From Turritopsis dohrnii (Eukaryota > Cnidaria > Hydrozoa > Anthoathecata > Oceaniidae), in the NCBI GenBank assembly GCA_027922465.2, contig BQMF02000473.1, positions 62,001 to 126,000 on the forward strand: DNA of 64,000 nucleotides, written 5' to 3'. The notes beneath the pieces are model-generated. The model saw only the letters and a list, made by a program, of their open reading frames with translations. It made no database searches and was not told the DNA's origin. A program made the position numbers and the translations under genes. The number at the start of each line of letters is the position of its first letter. Within the stretch, counting starts at the first letter, position 1. This document shows positions 1 through 55,056 of this stretch, piece by piece.

Positions 1-2371
1 CAACAATCAAATTAAGGGATCGTAATCTTTTTAAACAAAATTGCGATAGTAGAATGTCTCAAAATGAGTAAGTCCCCATTTTAGAATTTTTGTGTTAAAA
101 CAAAAAGTTATCAGGTCTGATAAAGTCTACTTTAATCTCTATAAAAACGTTTCGGTGTCATCCAATCACCATATATAATCAGTTTATCCTTATTTGTTTT
201 CTCGAATATAAAAGACGGGTAACAACATGACGAAGCACCAAACGTCCTTTGACTGTTTGACTCCCCAGACTCTTTTTTAAAAATGAAAAAAACCTATATA
301 GAAAAGGTACTTCTACCAATTTGTTACATGAAAATAGTTATTTAAGGAAAGAGTTTTTAAATTTTAAAAGTTGTCAGTTGTACCTTTTTAATTGGTTTTA
401 GCAATATAATGTGAGCATTTATACTAGAACATTTTTAAAATAACACAAAAAACAGAAAATTTAGATTATAATGATATTATAAAAAATATTCGTCATGAGT
501 TATACAGCGAATATTAACGGATTGTTTCTAGACAATATTTGAGACAATGACTTGGACTAGGACAATATATTTTAACATGGCTTCTTTTTCAACGAAGTTT
601 TAAAGGATCAATTTGTGAGCATCTTTGACTCCAGGGTTTTCCTCTTTCTCAACACTTAAAACAGATATTCTGAAGAAACTTAATGTTTAGTTTGAGAATT
701 TTGATTTATATTAAGCATCTTGTTTACCACCTTAACATACTCTGTAAAAGTGTAAACATATATATTATACCATTTTAAGGTTATTTTAAGACTATTTCTA
801 CCCAGAAATATTTCCTGCTGCTAACGATTTTTGCCAATCAAATTGATTTTCCGTATGTAAAAGAAAATAAGTAGTTGTCAGGGGTTGATTTAGGTCAATC
901 TTGACATCGGTATAACCATTTTGGGGACATCGAATTTGGGCGCCCAAATTTACCGGGGTGTTGGAAAATTAAGAAAAGTCATATTTTTATTTTTCAAGCC
1001 ACTGATTTTACTTATTTACTTATTTTACTTATTAGCGCAACTAAGCTCTGTGTGGGTTGGAAAGGGGGGAGGGGGATGCTTATTTGGCACCATAGAGTTA
1101 TAATCTAATGAAAACATAACAGGCCATTCTCACTGAAAACGTTAATATTCCTCATTCACTGTCGATTTGTTTTTGTTAACCATCAAGAAAAATAATAAGA
1201 TGTTTCATAAGCATGATCTTAGAAAAATATGCCGGGGATCCTTTTACTCTCCCCTGCTATCAGGTCTTGTCATGAGATGTTTGCAATCATTATGTTTGCA
1301 AAATTACCTTAGCAACGGTGGTCATTCTCCCTAGCAACAGCTAATAATTGCTTAAAAAATGGAAGTTATCATTTGTTGTCAATTGAGCGCGAAAACTACT
1401 ATAATACATTGAACATGTTTTAGTTCAAGTAAATAATTGATATCTTTAAAGAGTATCTATAATCTATGTGTGCAGTTAAAAGGGCGTCTTACCATCTTAC
1501 TGACTCTAGGAGCATTATAGTGAGCGCTAACCCAATCGCAATCCTCATAATGCAAGACTGCTTAAGCTTAAATACACTGAGATTCGGTAGGGCTTTGGGC
1601 CCTGGACCCCCATCAAGGCTCTTCCCCAGACCCTCAGGTGCGATGTACACACCTTCAGCATTTCGAAAAGGCCTTCGCCCTTATGTTGCTGTTACTGCTG
1701 ACGCCCAAAATAATTTTCTGGATCAACGCCTGGTTGTGTCCTATGAAAACCTTTCTGTGTGAAAACCAGCCTAAAATATGATTGCGTTGTGTTATCAATA
1801 ATCGGCTGCGTGTAAGGCAGATTTTCTCTTTCCTCAAAACTGTTTGATATCCATCTATTTAACGTAAATTTACTCCCTGAAACTACTACCATATTACATC
1901 ATAATTATGCATTGCATAAATTGGTAATTTTCCCTCAAAACATCATTTTGGATGTAGGAAGACAAACTGACTGCCAATATTGACTGCCATTCTGAATGCT
2001 TAAGACAAACATAACCTTTATAATGATTTTTATAGTGTTCTCGGTACTCAGACAACTGTCTTAATTGTTTTTGTTCATATTTTTTATTGTTAATCTTGGA
2101 AATAGTGTCTCCTTTTTTTTAGTCTCCATCTGTAAGCATAGATTAATTAGAACCCGTTTTCTTATTGGGTTCTGGAGACATCAATTAGCAATTAATTTTT
2201 GCAGGTATCGAAATGTACTTTAGCCTGTTTCTACTATTCAGCAAAATTTGCAGTTTTAAATTTCACTTTTTTAAACCTCAACTTGTGTATACATGCATTT
2301 CGTTTTCAATTTGGTTCAACTCTTAAAAACATGGATTGGCTCTCATTTTGATAACATGTTTATGTACTTAG
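1..2371. other. AT-rich region upstream of WDFY3, no gene recognised
   Basis: I see no convincing coding exon here. The short open frames (for example around 921-1103 and 1466-1762) have no recognisable domain, no conserved-looking splice sites and no continuation. A G-rich stretch lies near 1060-1078. An AG at 2370-2371 could be a weak acceptor for the leader exon that carries the WDFY3 start codon, so part of this region may be the first, non-coding intron or the promoter of WDFY3. That is inference. Confidence 0.5.
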
Positions 2372-2405
2372 ATAACTTCAAGATGAATTGGAAAGATAGT
2401 TGATC

Positions 2406-44377
<41,972 letters not shown>

Positions 44378-46056
44378 TAGTGAGATCTTCACGGACGCAT
44401 GCACCAATGTAATTCAAGAATATTTTTATGGTACTTCATTTTAGAAGGTGTGAAACTGGAGAGATAGCTTAAATTGTAGTTGTTGTATTCATTTCCAATA
44501 ACTTTTCGAACTTCGTTTCTGTCCTTTGAGTTCAAAATGATATCCTTGAAAAGTATTCTTGGTGGGTCACTCATTTTGTTTTTCATTTTCTCTTATTATG
44601 TTCTTCTTTTTTGAAATGTAAGTACAATTTTTATTCTTCACTCATATTTTTTTGAACAGGAATTTTTTCATGAATTGTATAGTATGCCCGGTACTTTATT
44701 GGGAAAGAAAATAGTTTAATTTTTCTCCTTTTTTTTGAGAGAGATTTTTTTTGAAAAATTCTTTTCAGTTGAAATAAAATTATTATAGAATTATTCCAGA
44801 TATATTTCCTCATTTTATTTGAATAATTTTTTTTTTGATGCCAGGTTTTGTTGATTGAAAGTAAAATCTGTTAAGCATCACACAAGGCACTTGCAATGCA
44901 AATATATGTTTATATTAATTAAAGTATACATGGAGCACAGTTAAAGTATGATTTCACCAAGTCATAAAAATATTAAGATAACGGTGTAAGCTATATTATT
45001 GCCATAACATGCTGATAAGAATATTTTGAGAATGATGTAACATTTGGGAATGCTACCATATACTTGCCTTGCATGGTTTGCTCTACTTTCTTGTTAATGC
45101 TTAATCTATAACTTCTAGAAAATATTGCGACAAATATTTTGTTTTTGTACTTTGTTTCAGTTTCCTCACAAAGATAGATTTTCATTTTTTCCACTTTGGT
45201 TTTCTCTTTGGTTGTATCATTTTGTCTAGTCGTCATTATAATGGCAAGTCATATAATCATGTCTAGTGATTACAAAAGAATATTTACCATTTTGAAGGCT
45301 AAATTGTACCGACTAAATCCTTTTTAATGTGGGGTTATTTGACGAAATTTGTTTCTCATAGAATATATATATATAAATAAGTAGTAGAATTATATTTTGG
45401 TAGGTGATCACACGTAACGACGTATGCAGCTTCCAAAAAACTTTTTCAGATTGATGCAATAATAGTATTGGATAGTCAAGAAATCTGTTTGTCAAGTGTT
45501 TTAGTAAACATTGCCAGCCTCATTTTGATGGAATCCTTTGTTTAATCTCCTATTGGTCTCAGTTACTCTAGCGCCTGGGAGAATTAACAGCAATTTGGAT
45601 ATTGAAATGTTGCAGGCATTGTTGATGTAATTGAAACTCTGTGATTATCTATTTCAATCACTGTTAGACAAGATATTTCGGAACTGTATATTTCGTTGCA
45701 GATTTGTATGATAAACACTTGTTCACAAAAATTATACAAAACCCTATTGTTAAATAATATTGTTTATGTAAACTCAACTTGTATTTAACCCAGCTTCTAT
45801 GGTTGAACTCTCCCCATATGTTTTGTTTTGTTTTGATTACTTGATTATCCTAAGTAGATATGGCCAGTACTGGTCAATTCAGATTTTTGCTTGCACTTTA
45901 GTTATGTTAATAATGAGAATGGGCTTTTCGTTTTCGTTGTACTAGAACCCTAATAATACACAGGTTCTAAGAGGCCCATATTTTCGTAGATCTTACAAGG
46001 TGAATCTTGTATCTGCGTTTTTGATTTTTATTGTTTTGAATTCTTCTGCAGATGAG
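44378..46056. other. Intergenic region between WDFY3 and ALDH8A1
   Basis: Holds the WDFY3 3' UTR and probable polyadenylation site and, presumably, the ALDH8A1 promoter. No further gene or repeat is recognised. A good pyrimidine tract and AG (46050-46051) just before the ALDH8A1 start suggests that its leader is spliced. Confidence 0.5.
44773..44778 (+). terminator. Candidate polyadenylation signal AATAAA of WDFY3
   Basis: A canonical AATAAA 395 bp after the WDFY3 stop codon, in an AT-rich 3' flank. Plausible but not proven; other A/T-rich variants are nearby. Confidence 0.4.
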
Positions 46057-49000
46057 ATGATTGAAATTCATAATTTCATTAACGGTGAATTCACGAAATC
46101 ACAATCATATTTGGATAGTTACAATCCTTCAACAGGAAAAGTCCATGCTCATGTTCCTGATAGTACGTCCGAAGATGTGCAGCTTGCTGTGGAAGCTGCT
46201 AGTGCGGCCATGCCTGGGTAAGGTAGAAGTTATGCTTTCTTCATCAAACGTGTGCTTTTACTACAGGTGAATGTTTTGTGTACTTTTGATTAAAGCAATA
46301 ATCCACTTCATTTTTAGTCGTAATAAATTTAGTTTTTTTTATCACCCTAAGCTTTTCAAAAGTTAAAGTTTGCTGAAAAAAATTCAGAGAAGAAGAAAAA
46401 ACAATTTTTATCAACAACTCACACTATTAAATTTATGAAAGTCCATCATGTGTGAGCATGTGAGGTCTGTTTGTTACTTGTTTGTTGTTGTCATGGCACC
46501 CAGTTGTTTGGTTAACAACTTAATGGCGTTTTATGGAGCTACAAATTACCAGTTTGTTTTGATTCATTTCAGTATTTCTTAACTCAGTTAACCATCATGA
46601 TAAAAATACAAGTTTTGTGACTTTGGGCAGTGAGGCCAACATAAGTATCCTTTACAATGACATATTTGTCTCTTACTAACCTTGGTGGGTCAAATCAGCA
46701 AAACATCACTGCAACAAAAAAATACTGTGAAGGAGAGCATTTCCATTGAAATAGTGTGTACAATTCTTTGAAATATACTCCTTCACAGTGATTTTTCAAC
46801 AAATTTATCTCATGGTGGCTGTTATGTTTTCCAAACAAGATGCGACCATGTTGCTTCATTCTCTTATTCAAAATGAAGGAGTGCCATGGTAGCCTCTTTC
46901 GGAACAAAATAATCTTAATGTAACCCAGTGGACCAATTTGTTGAAAAATCACTGTGAAGGAGTGCATTATTTTAGAAATATACACACCATTTCAATAAAA
47001 GTGCTCTCCTTCACAGTGACCTTTTGGGGATTTTGCCCATTGGGTAACTTATCAATAGTCAATTTCAGGGATAAATGACAATTCATTGGGTTTTTTCCAA
47101 ACATTAAACTCTGATATACTGATGTAACAAGCATCTCGATTTTACAAACTCTTTATACTCTGATCCCCCGACCAACCCCTCCATAATAATGAGCTCAATA
47201 GATCTGGATTGATTAGTATTGAATACCTCTTGATTTATTGAACATTATATTGTTACTTGTCTCCCATTAAAGTTTACTATTTTTTCGAGCCTCATATTCT
47301 GAAGGATTGCTGAACAATTCTTGTTGCTTGTCATGGTTACTTGCTCTTGTTTCTTGCTCAAACGTTTTGATTTGGAAATGAAACCAATAGAATACTTGAG
47401 AAAAGTCTTGCACTCAACTTCTTACTTCTGTGTACATCTAGATGGAGTGGTATGTCTGCCAAGCAACGATCTGACATCATGTTGAAAATTGCTGATCTCA
47501 TCAATCAACAAAGCGAACAATTAGCTATTGCTGAATCCACTGATCAAGGCAAACCAGTCTGGTTAAGCAAGGCAGTTGATATTCCTCGTGCAGAGCATAA
47601 TTTCCGATTCTTTGCAACAGCCATTCTTCATCAAATAAACGAGTAAGTGTGATTCCAGGATTTCTGTGTGTGAGTTGTCTTGTTGCTCCAGTTGGTTGTG
47701 AGTTGTCTTGTTGCTCCAGTCCTCATGTTATTTGTGACAATTTAACTGATCTGAAATTATACTTGCTTAATCTATTTGTCACTTTGCAGTGACTAATCAC
47801 TAAACTTTGGTCTTTTATGGAGCTGTATGAAAATAAACAAAATAGTTATAGTAGGGATTTTGTAATGCATGCGGTTTTGTATACCTTTAAATGAATTGTT
47901 TATTTAAATGTATGAATGGATTAGTTTTAGTCTACAAAACACGGTTCCTTTCTTTATGAATTAATTATTTTAAGCCAAAGCATTTGTCACATAAAATATG
48001 TTTGTGCAATCAAATGTTGTCTTCCGAATCGAACTATAGCATACTTGAATCTATAAAGGGTTATTTCAGTCTATTGATCCTATCCTATCCTTGATGAGCG
48101 TAATTCTTATTGATTTCTTGATTGATTCATGTAAGGCTCGATTTACTTAATTATTTCGCTATGAAAACATTGGTCGAATTACACCATGGGTATCTAAAGA
48201 CCCTAAGCAATTCCATATGTGTTTGGATAGCCACAAAATAAAATTCAACCATCTCGTGAAAAAAAGAGTAATTGGTAGGGGTCATTGGAACCAATTGTTT
48301 CCTAAATCGAAAATTGGATATCACTTTGAGCATTGTTATTACGCTGATTCGTCAACGAACGGCTGATAACAGGAAACAACTGTAACAGCATACACATCTC
48401 CATTCATATTTGAAGTTATTCTCCCAAAAACATATATCCCACTCTTTCCCGTTTCTGTTATTTCGCTGTCTTCTTTATCAGTTCAACTCATCAACCGGAA
48501 TTTAATGCCATCAACTATACGCTGTCAACTCCTTGTGGTGTTGCCGGTCAGATAACGCCGTGGAATCTTCCGCTGTATCTGTTGTCTTTTAAAATTGCTC
48601 CTGCTATCGCTGCTGGTTGCTGTGTTGTGGCGAAACCGAGCGAGATGACGTCAGTTACAGCCTGGATGCTGTGCTCCATATTAAAGCAGGCTGGTGAGTG
48701 TTTAGATTATATGGAATGTTTTGGATAATTGTTGTTATTTGTTGTTGTTGTTGTTTTCTCCTACATGGATAATTCTTATTATTGCTGTTGTTTTAAGTTT
48801 AAAATTTCTCCTACATTTGCGCATCATTCATATGCTGCATCCCAGTCGACAAAAGTCGCTGTGAAGGGGAGAATTTTTATTGAAATTGTGTGAATATTTA
48901 TATAGAAATACACTCCTTCGCAGAGATTTTTTAACAAATGCGCCGGCTGGGATGTTTTCAAAAAAAAACTTGCACTTTAGCAGAAACTACTGATTTTCAA

Positions 49001-52000
49001 TGTTTCAAAAATTGAAAACAACGGAAATTCTGAGACATCAGGATTAAGCCACAAACGTCTTTGGTGGTTTCGTAATAATGTTACTTCCACAATAATTTGG
49101 TAAATTATAAAAATTTACAAAGATTATAATCATCGTGTATACTGCTTTTTCTTAACTTTGCTCATTAACTTGCCGTCTTTTCTTGAAATGAACCATAAAA
49201 ATGTATGAACAATGAAGACTCTTTGAAGGTTCGATCCAACACAGATGTACAAAATGGCACCTTCAGTTTTTACAAGGTTCGACTTCACAGAAATAAAGTT
49301 ACCGCTCAGTGTATTTTCCGGACTGTGAAATAACGAGGAAGCAATATCTCGTTGATAACCTCCTTGTGTGTGGGTTAACTTACTCAGTAAATCCTTGTAC
49401 TTGTGTGGGTTAACTTACTCAGTAAATCCAACCACGTCTTTTGTTTTTTATTCGGTGTTTAGTATCAGTAAAATATTCTATCCCAGTTGGCAAAATTGTT
49501 ATAAAGTCACTGCGATGAAGAGTTTTTTTATTGAAATAGTGCGTGTGTTTCTATGGAAATGCACTTCATCGCAGTGATTTTACCACTAAGGTTGTAACAC
49601 GATTGTCGGCAGACTGACAAGAAGGAAGTTTTATATCGAGGACCGGTTTGATAACCAAACCAGACACGAATTTTAACTATAACTATAGGGAAAAAACTGA
49701 TAACTGTCATTTTTATCAATGGTATAAATATGAAAAGAAACAAGAGCATTTCTGTGGACATCATCAGATTTTGTTTCGTTGCGCAATATATTTTTTGATT
49801 GATTTACTTGAAGATGTATGACTATTGACCATGTACCAACTTGTCCTGCATAATAGAGGAATGTGTGAACCATCAATTATTATCGCCTTTCTCGTATACC
49901 ATCTTCGTTTTCAGGCCTTCCTGCCGGTGTTGTGAACATTGTGTTCGGAACTGGAAAGAGTGCCGGGTCGGCAATCGTCGAACATCCGGATGTCAAAGTC
50001 ATCTCTTTTACCGGATCGACTGCAGTCGGCAAATACATCCAAGAAAAAAGTGCACCTTACATAAAAAAGTTATCCTTGGAAGTATGTGTTTGTAACTGCT
50101 ATATTCCAGCTCTGTTTTTTTTTTCTTATAACATTCCCGTCAAGTCGTTAGTCCGATTTTTATTGAACCGGATCGATTGGTGTTCCTTTTGGTCCATCAC
50201 GATGTCACGTGAGGCATTCGTCAACTCTGAAGCATTTTCCTCCCGAGTTAACGAATTTTCCAATTAAACTTTGATATTTTTTTTATACATGATTAGTTAT
50301 CAATTGCACGATGTGCACCGGGCTTAATATTATGTCTGCTAAACGAAGTCTGTTTTCTTGTCGTTGAAAAGTCTCTTTTGTTTTCCTCTTTTGATATAAC
50401 GTTTTCCAGAAGTAGGAATTTTTCAGTTACACTTTCAGGCGTGATCTACACTTTGTCGTGATGTAAGGTTGAATTCTCAATAGTTTTATACTGATAGATA
50501 CTGGCCTTCTTTGCAGTCTGTGTTGAGAAACATTTTTTCAGTTACTCTTTCTCAGATTCTTCCTCTGACTAGTCTGGTGAAAAGCATGCTGAATACTCTC
50601 TAGACTCGGATTGGTCATAATTTTGTTAAACCTTTCCTTTAGTTAGGCGGAAAAAATCCTGGTGTGATCTTTGATGATGCAGATCTGAGTAAATGTATTC
50701 CTACGTGTGTAAGGTAAGTGTGAAATCTCTTTAGGAAATCCCTCATATCAACCACGTCATCGTATTGTGGATTTCAGTCAAACATTGGGCGCAAATTCCC
50801 TGTCTCTGCTATTATGAGTGAAAGAATTTTCTCCCTAAGTGTTTGAGTGCGATTGGTTCTTTTACCCGTTTCCAGGCCTTTTATTAAAAATACGCCAGCG
50901 GGCGGGATATCTGCTTCGTGCGAAAACGTGTCTATTGGCATTCAGCAAATTCAATTACATTTAACTGATTTCTTTGCAATCGGCATATTCGGAGATGACG
51001 TCACGGAGATGATGTCACGATGGCTTTCACTTCCAAGCGATTGAATATGAAGAGAGCATGAAAGGAATCGATACTTCAGGGAGAAATGAAATTTAATGTG
51101 GAAATTAAGAACAGGCGATGTGACGTAATTCAGAAGAGGTGTATTTTCGACTTACTTGGGCGTGTGTTTTTGCGCCCTTTACCATTCGGCTAGATTATAA
51201 TTTTAACGGGTGCGTTTGTTTGTTTTTGCCTGGTCATACGTACTCTTATAGATCAGCGTTTGCAAATCAAGGAGAGATCTGTTTGTGTACGAGTAGACTG
51301 TTTGTCCACGAAGCTGTCTATGAGGAATTTTGTAAGGAGTATGTCAAACTAGTAAGGTGGGTACTAGGTGGATATAGGTGGGTACTAGAATATGGTTTTG
51401 TAAGTGAGTAAAGTGTACGCATATTTTATGGAGATGAAAATCCCTTTTTTTCAAATATATTTTCACTCTTTCGCATTGAGGAACGCCTTCAATAAATGAT
51501 GTTTTATTTCGAACCTCGTTGTTTCGAATGATTTTGTAGTCCCAGCTCCCTTGAGGGAGATGTGTGTAAGAATAGGAAAGCTTATAGAATTTTAATCGAA
51601 TACTGATTATAATAAATGATATAAATTTATATTTCTAAAGATAAAAAATATTTTGAGATTTACAAAAGCTAAATGTTCTTTTCGAATTTCGATATGATTT
51701 GTATTTGTTCGTTGCTATTGTTCGATACTATTGTTCGTTGCTAAAACTCCAGATGTAATTGATTGTAATTGGTTGTTATTCAGAGCGTTGAAAGTTGGTC
51801 CTCCAGACGATAAAGAAACCAAAGTTGGCGCGCTAATCAGTAAAGAGCATATGCAGAAGGTTTCACCTATGTTTTGTCTGCAGTTTGATGTGCCAGCATC
51901 TTATTATATGTCAATAGATTTTGATTTCGATGATTTTGAAAGTTTTAGTACGCATGCGTGTAAAGAATTTTTCTGATTCAACTGATTGGTGTCTCACAAA

Positions 52001-52271
52001 CATTCTTATTTTGTTGAATGTGTGTTTCGTGTGATAGTGTGTTAATACAACTTCCATATCCCAGTCTAAAACAACAAAATTTTCACCATCCAAAACTGAG
52101 ATGCTGAGTCGTTTGATGAGCAATATAGTCTTACAAGGTCCGGATTCAAGTTAGGCTCTTCGCTTCGTCACGTGATTTTTTGCGAACATTGTTTACAATC
52201 GAATGATTTTAACTTTCGAATAGTCCCAGTCCCTAAATGTTGTCAGAAATTGTGAAAGCTCTAACTTATAA

Positions 52272-52319
<48 letters not shown>

Positions 52320-54266
52320 ATGATTTTTCAGCGTGAAAAACACCTTCACTGTGTTGTTGCCATTTTTTTCTCGATTATTCTGTCAAGTCGGGTCGTTTTT
52401 TCTATGAGTTAGCGAGCGTATGTTGTCTTGAATTCCGATTTTTTTTCCGTTGTTTTGCTCGATGCGCCATCTCAAATATAATGTTTAATTAGGTTAAAGG
52501 CTATATTGAGCAAGCCAGGAAAGATGGTGGAACGATTTTATGCGGGGAGACTGTTAACGAGCCTTTGCAGTTGCCAGAGAAATATAAAGAGGTAAGTATG
52601 TTTTGGAAACATTTTGGCTTCATGTGCGGTGTCACTGAAATCCTTCTCTCTGTTGAGGTGACAATTCCTGTTTGTATAATGCCCTTCTTTTTAACTTTAT
52701 TGTTAAAGTACCCAGTGGACAAAATCGTCGAAAAGTCACTACGAAGAAGAGCATTTTCATTGAAATTGTGTGTTATTTCTAAAGTTATGCACTCCTTCGC
52801 AGTGATTTTTAACAAATATGCCTTTGAGTACAGTTTTATTAATTTGCAAGGATGTCCTCGTTTTCACCAAGCTGTGATCGATCCGAAAAAGTTAAAATAT
52901 TTACAAGCGGAGTTATTTTTGTTGTTGTTTGTTTTAATGTTTTGTTGTTTTGATGTTTGCAGGGTTATTTCGTTCAACCCACCGTGATCATAGGTCTCGA
53001 CGATTCTTCGAAATGCATGCAAGAAGAAATATTTGGTGAGAGGTTTTTCCAACATGGTTGCTACATTTAATTGATTGGTTGTTTCTTTAAATTGTGTTTT
53101 TTGATTGGTTGTTTTTTTTAAAATCTTGTTTTTTTGATTGGTTGTTTCAGGTCCAGTGGTATGCATCTCTTCGTTCTCTACCGAAGAAGAGGTGAAAATC
53201 ATTTGCTATTTGTGATGTACTTAACTTTTGATTGATTGATTGATTGACTGATCGATGGAACCTTTTTTGATAAGGTGATTCGTAGAGCAAACGGCGTTCT
53301 GTACGGTTTGTCAGCTACATTGTGGAGTAGAGACGCATCCAGGTTGCATCGACTAGCGCAGAAATTACAAGTAGGTTACAAACATCCGAAATGCCACTTT
53401 TTCTCAGTTCACGTTTAATGTCAATTCTGTGTCTTTTGTCAATAAGAGCTTCGAAGTTCACTAAACGTACATATTATTTCAATGAAAACGCACTCCGTCG
53501 CAGTGGCTTTTTGATGATTTTGGTTCGAAATCTAAAAGAAGGATAAGTTTATATATGTACTCGATGTGTACATATAAGCAACCCGTTTACACGAAAATCT
53601 TTAATAAATTTTAATAAAACCTCTTACTGAGAATGTTTTCATTCTGATTTTCATCGAAAGGTAAAACGTCGCCATTCCCTTTATCATGCCATTCCCTTGT
53701 ACAAGAATACAGAGCAGACAAGAATGCAAGCTCAGCGTTTTTCTCCCTGTGGAGATTAGTGGTGGTTCAATAGAACTAGCATCCGTTCATAGCTTCCCCA
53801 ATCTTGTTATATCTGATGTTATATCTGATGTTTTCATCAGGTCAGACGATAACTATTTTTACCGCCCCTCCTTACTTCCGCCCGTTACATATTTTTCTGT
53901 GATTTTGACTGAAAGAAATAATGACAAGCCAGGTTTTAAAATCTGTATGTTACTCAAACATAATTGTATGTAGCCTCGATTACTCAAACATAATTGATAA
54001 GGTTTTCGCCTAAAACGTTTGCACATCTGATGTGTTAGCGATTTATTAGTATCATTAAAGGTGAGATTCATTAAAGACCGAACCAATTGTTAATACAGAT
54101 ATAACCTTTAATATTACAGGCTGGTACTGTCTGGTGCAATTGTTGGTTGGTTCGCGACTTGCGGATGCCTTTCGGCGGGATGAAAATGTCGGGTATCGGA
54201 CGAGAATCTCAACACGACTCACTCGAACTGTACACAGATCAGAAAACTGTCTGTGTCCAATATTAA
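46057..54266 (+). CDS. ALDH8A1: ALDH8A1: 2-aminomuconic semialdehyde dehydrogenase, 12 coding exons
   Basis: ALDH8A1 is a cytosolic NAD-dependent aldehyde dehydrogenase that oxidises 2-aminomuconate semialdehyde in tryptophan (kynurenine) breakdown. It has also been studied as a retinal dehydrogenase. The predicted product is 482 aa (human 487) and aligns end to end. Exons: 46057-46217, 47442-47642, 48482-48693, 49915-50081, 50643-50713, 51252-51356, 51784-51859, 52493-52591, 52963-53035, 53151-53191, 53275-53370, 54120-54266; all GT-AG and in phase. Active-site parts are present: the oxyanion Asn in TPWNLPLYL, the NAD-site FTGSTAVGK, the general-base Glu in LSLELGGKNP, the nucleophile Cys in QGEICLCTSR, EEIFGPVV, and the C-terminal PFGGMKMSGIGRE. 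I chose the ATG at 46057 (MIEIHNFINGEF), which matches the family start. A spliced leader upstream is likely. No lesions are seen. Confidence 0.96.
46681..46812 (+). repeat. Palindromic repeat family, copy 1 (ALDH8A1 intron 1)
   Basis: Inverted arms of about 30 bp with the family motifs TGTGAAGGAGAGCATT and ACTCCTTCACAGTGA, central ATTGAAATAGTG, and outer GGTGGGTCAAA. The left arm is partly duplicated (ACATCACTGC then ATACTGTG). Confidence 0.8.
46924..47043 (-). repeat. Palindromic repeat family, copy 2 (ALDH8A1 intron 1)
   Basis: The most complete copy: 120 bp from CCCAGTGG to CCATTGGG, flanked by TAA on both sides (46921-46923 and 47044-47046), a possible 3-bp target duplication. Orientation is opposite to copy 1. 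Confidence 0.85.
48841..48951 (+). repeat. Palindromic repeat family, copy 3 (ALDH8A1 intron 3)
   Basis: 111 bp from CCCAGTCGAC to GCCGGCTGGG, with inner arms GCTGTGAAGGGGAG and CACTCCTTCGCAGAG. Confidence 0.85.
49482..49590 (+). repeat. Palindromic repeat family, copy 4 (ALDH8A1 intron 3)
   Basis: Starts CCCAGTTGGCAAAATTG; inner arms CACTGCGATGAAG and CTTCATCGCAGTG pair perfectly. The right outer end is eroded. Confidence 0.85.
52275..52321 (+). repeat. AAAT microsatellite (ALDH8A1 intron 7)
   Basis: About eleven units of AAAT/TAAA in a row, 172 bp before exon 8. Confidence 0.9.
52711..52828 (+). repeat. Palindromic repeat family, copy 5 (ALDH8A1 intron 8)
   Basis: Begins CCCAGTGGAC and ends near GCCTTTGAG, with arms CACTACGAAGAAGAGC and GCACTCCTTCGCAGTG. 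GTAC flanks the left end and lies just beyond the right end. Confidence 0.85.
53449..53513. repeat. Palindromic repeat family, partial copy 6 (ALDH8A1 intron 11)
   Basis: Only the TTTCAATGAAAACGCACTCC ... TCGCAGTGG half is well kept. The other arm (CGAAGTTCACTAAAC) is degenerate. Confidence 0.6.
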
Positions 54267-55056
54267 AGAGATGATCGTGGACATCAACCTGTGCCCAATC
54301 TTGAGGAGATTGTTTATCAGTATATGATGTTTTGTTATCTCCCCAAAAATGAAATCAGATTTTAAATATATTTTTTTTATATTGGAATTTTCGAGTGCCT
54401 CATTTAGTCAAAATCACTTTTGCCTTTTTAACTTGTTATTGCCTTAAATCATTAGCAGACGGTTTTGGTGGACCCACAACGTTTTGGACTTGTGTTAACA
54501 CACACGAAAAGATCGAGTGCTGGCCCAAAACTTGTGATGAACTCCAATGAGAAAATAATTTGAAACGTGTTTTTAATACTGTTTTGTAAGCCAATGTGAG
54601 ATTTGTTTTGTATGCAACCCCTTTATCTATCGACAGACATTGAATAGGTACAGCGTCAAGTTAACCCCCAATTCCCTATTCCTCGCTTACACGACACAAT
54701 CGAGTGGAATGGTTGTTCAGAAGAAGTTTTAAATTCCCTTAGTGTTGTTATCTCGACATTCATCATCGTTATCATTGTGACATCAACTAGCACAACGCAA
54801 TGAGAAATATTAGTAAAAATCTCTTTCAATGATAAATGTTTTACTTAAGTCATAACATTACTTAGTGGTGTTTACATGTTGCGTTCAGATCAAATTATGG
54901 GGAAGCTCCACTAATGTCAACAGTTGACGTGTTGTTAGCTGCTGACCTGTTGTCGGAGAAAATTAACGTCAAATGACGGATATTCTACTGAAAGTAACGT
55001 CATTTACCTAACCTCACTGACTTCTTTTTATATCGTCTAGAATCATTTATAGAAAC

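Noticed and set aside
1466..1762. 98-codon open frame upstream of WDFY3
   Set aside because: No recognisable domain, Pro/Arg-rich patch over a locally GC-richer stretch, and no splice continuation. Likely chance.
50847..51044. Open frame in ALDH8A1 intron 5 with an NTPAGGISAS stretch resembling ALDH C-terminal motifs
   Set aside because: The real C-terminal motifs are in exon 12 at 54120-54266. This stretch lacks the PFGG and SGIG parts and is probably coincidental.
53686..53973. 95-codon frame in ALDH8A1 intron 11
   Set aside because: No domain, and it contains a local TTATATCTGATGTT duplication. Treated as intron.
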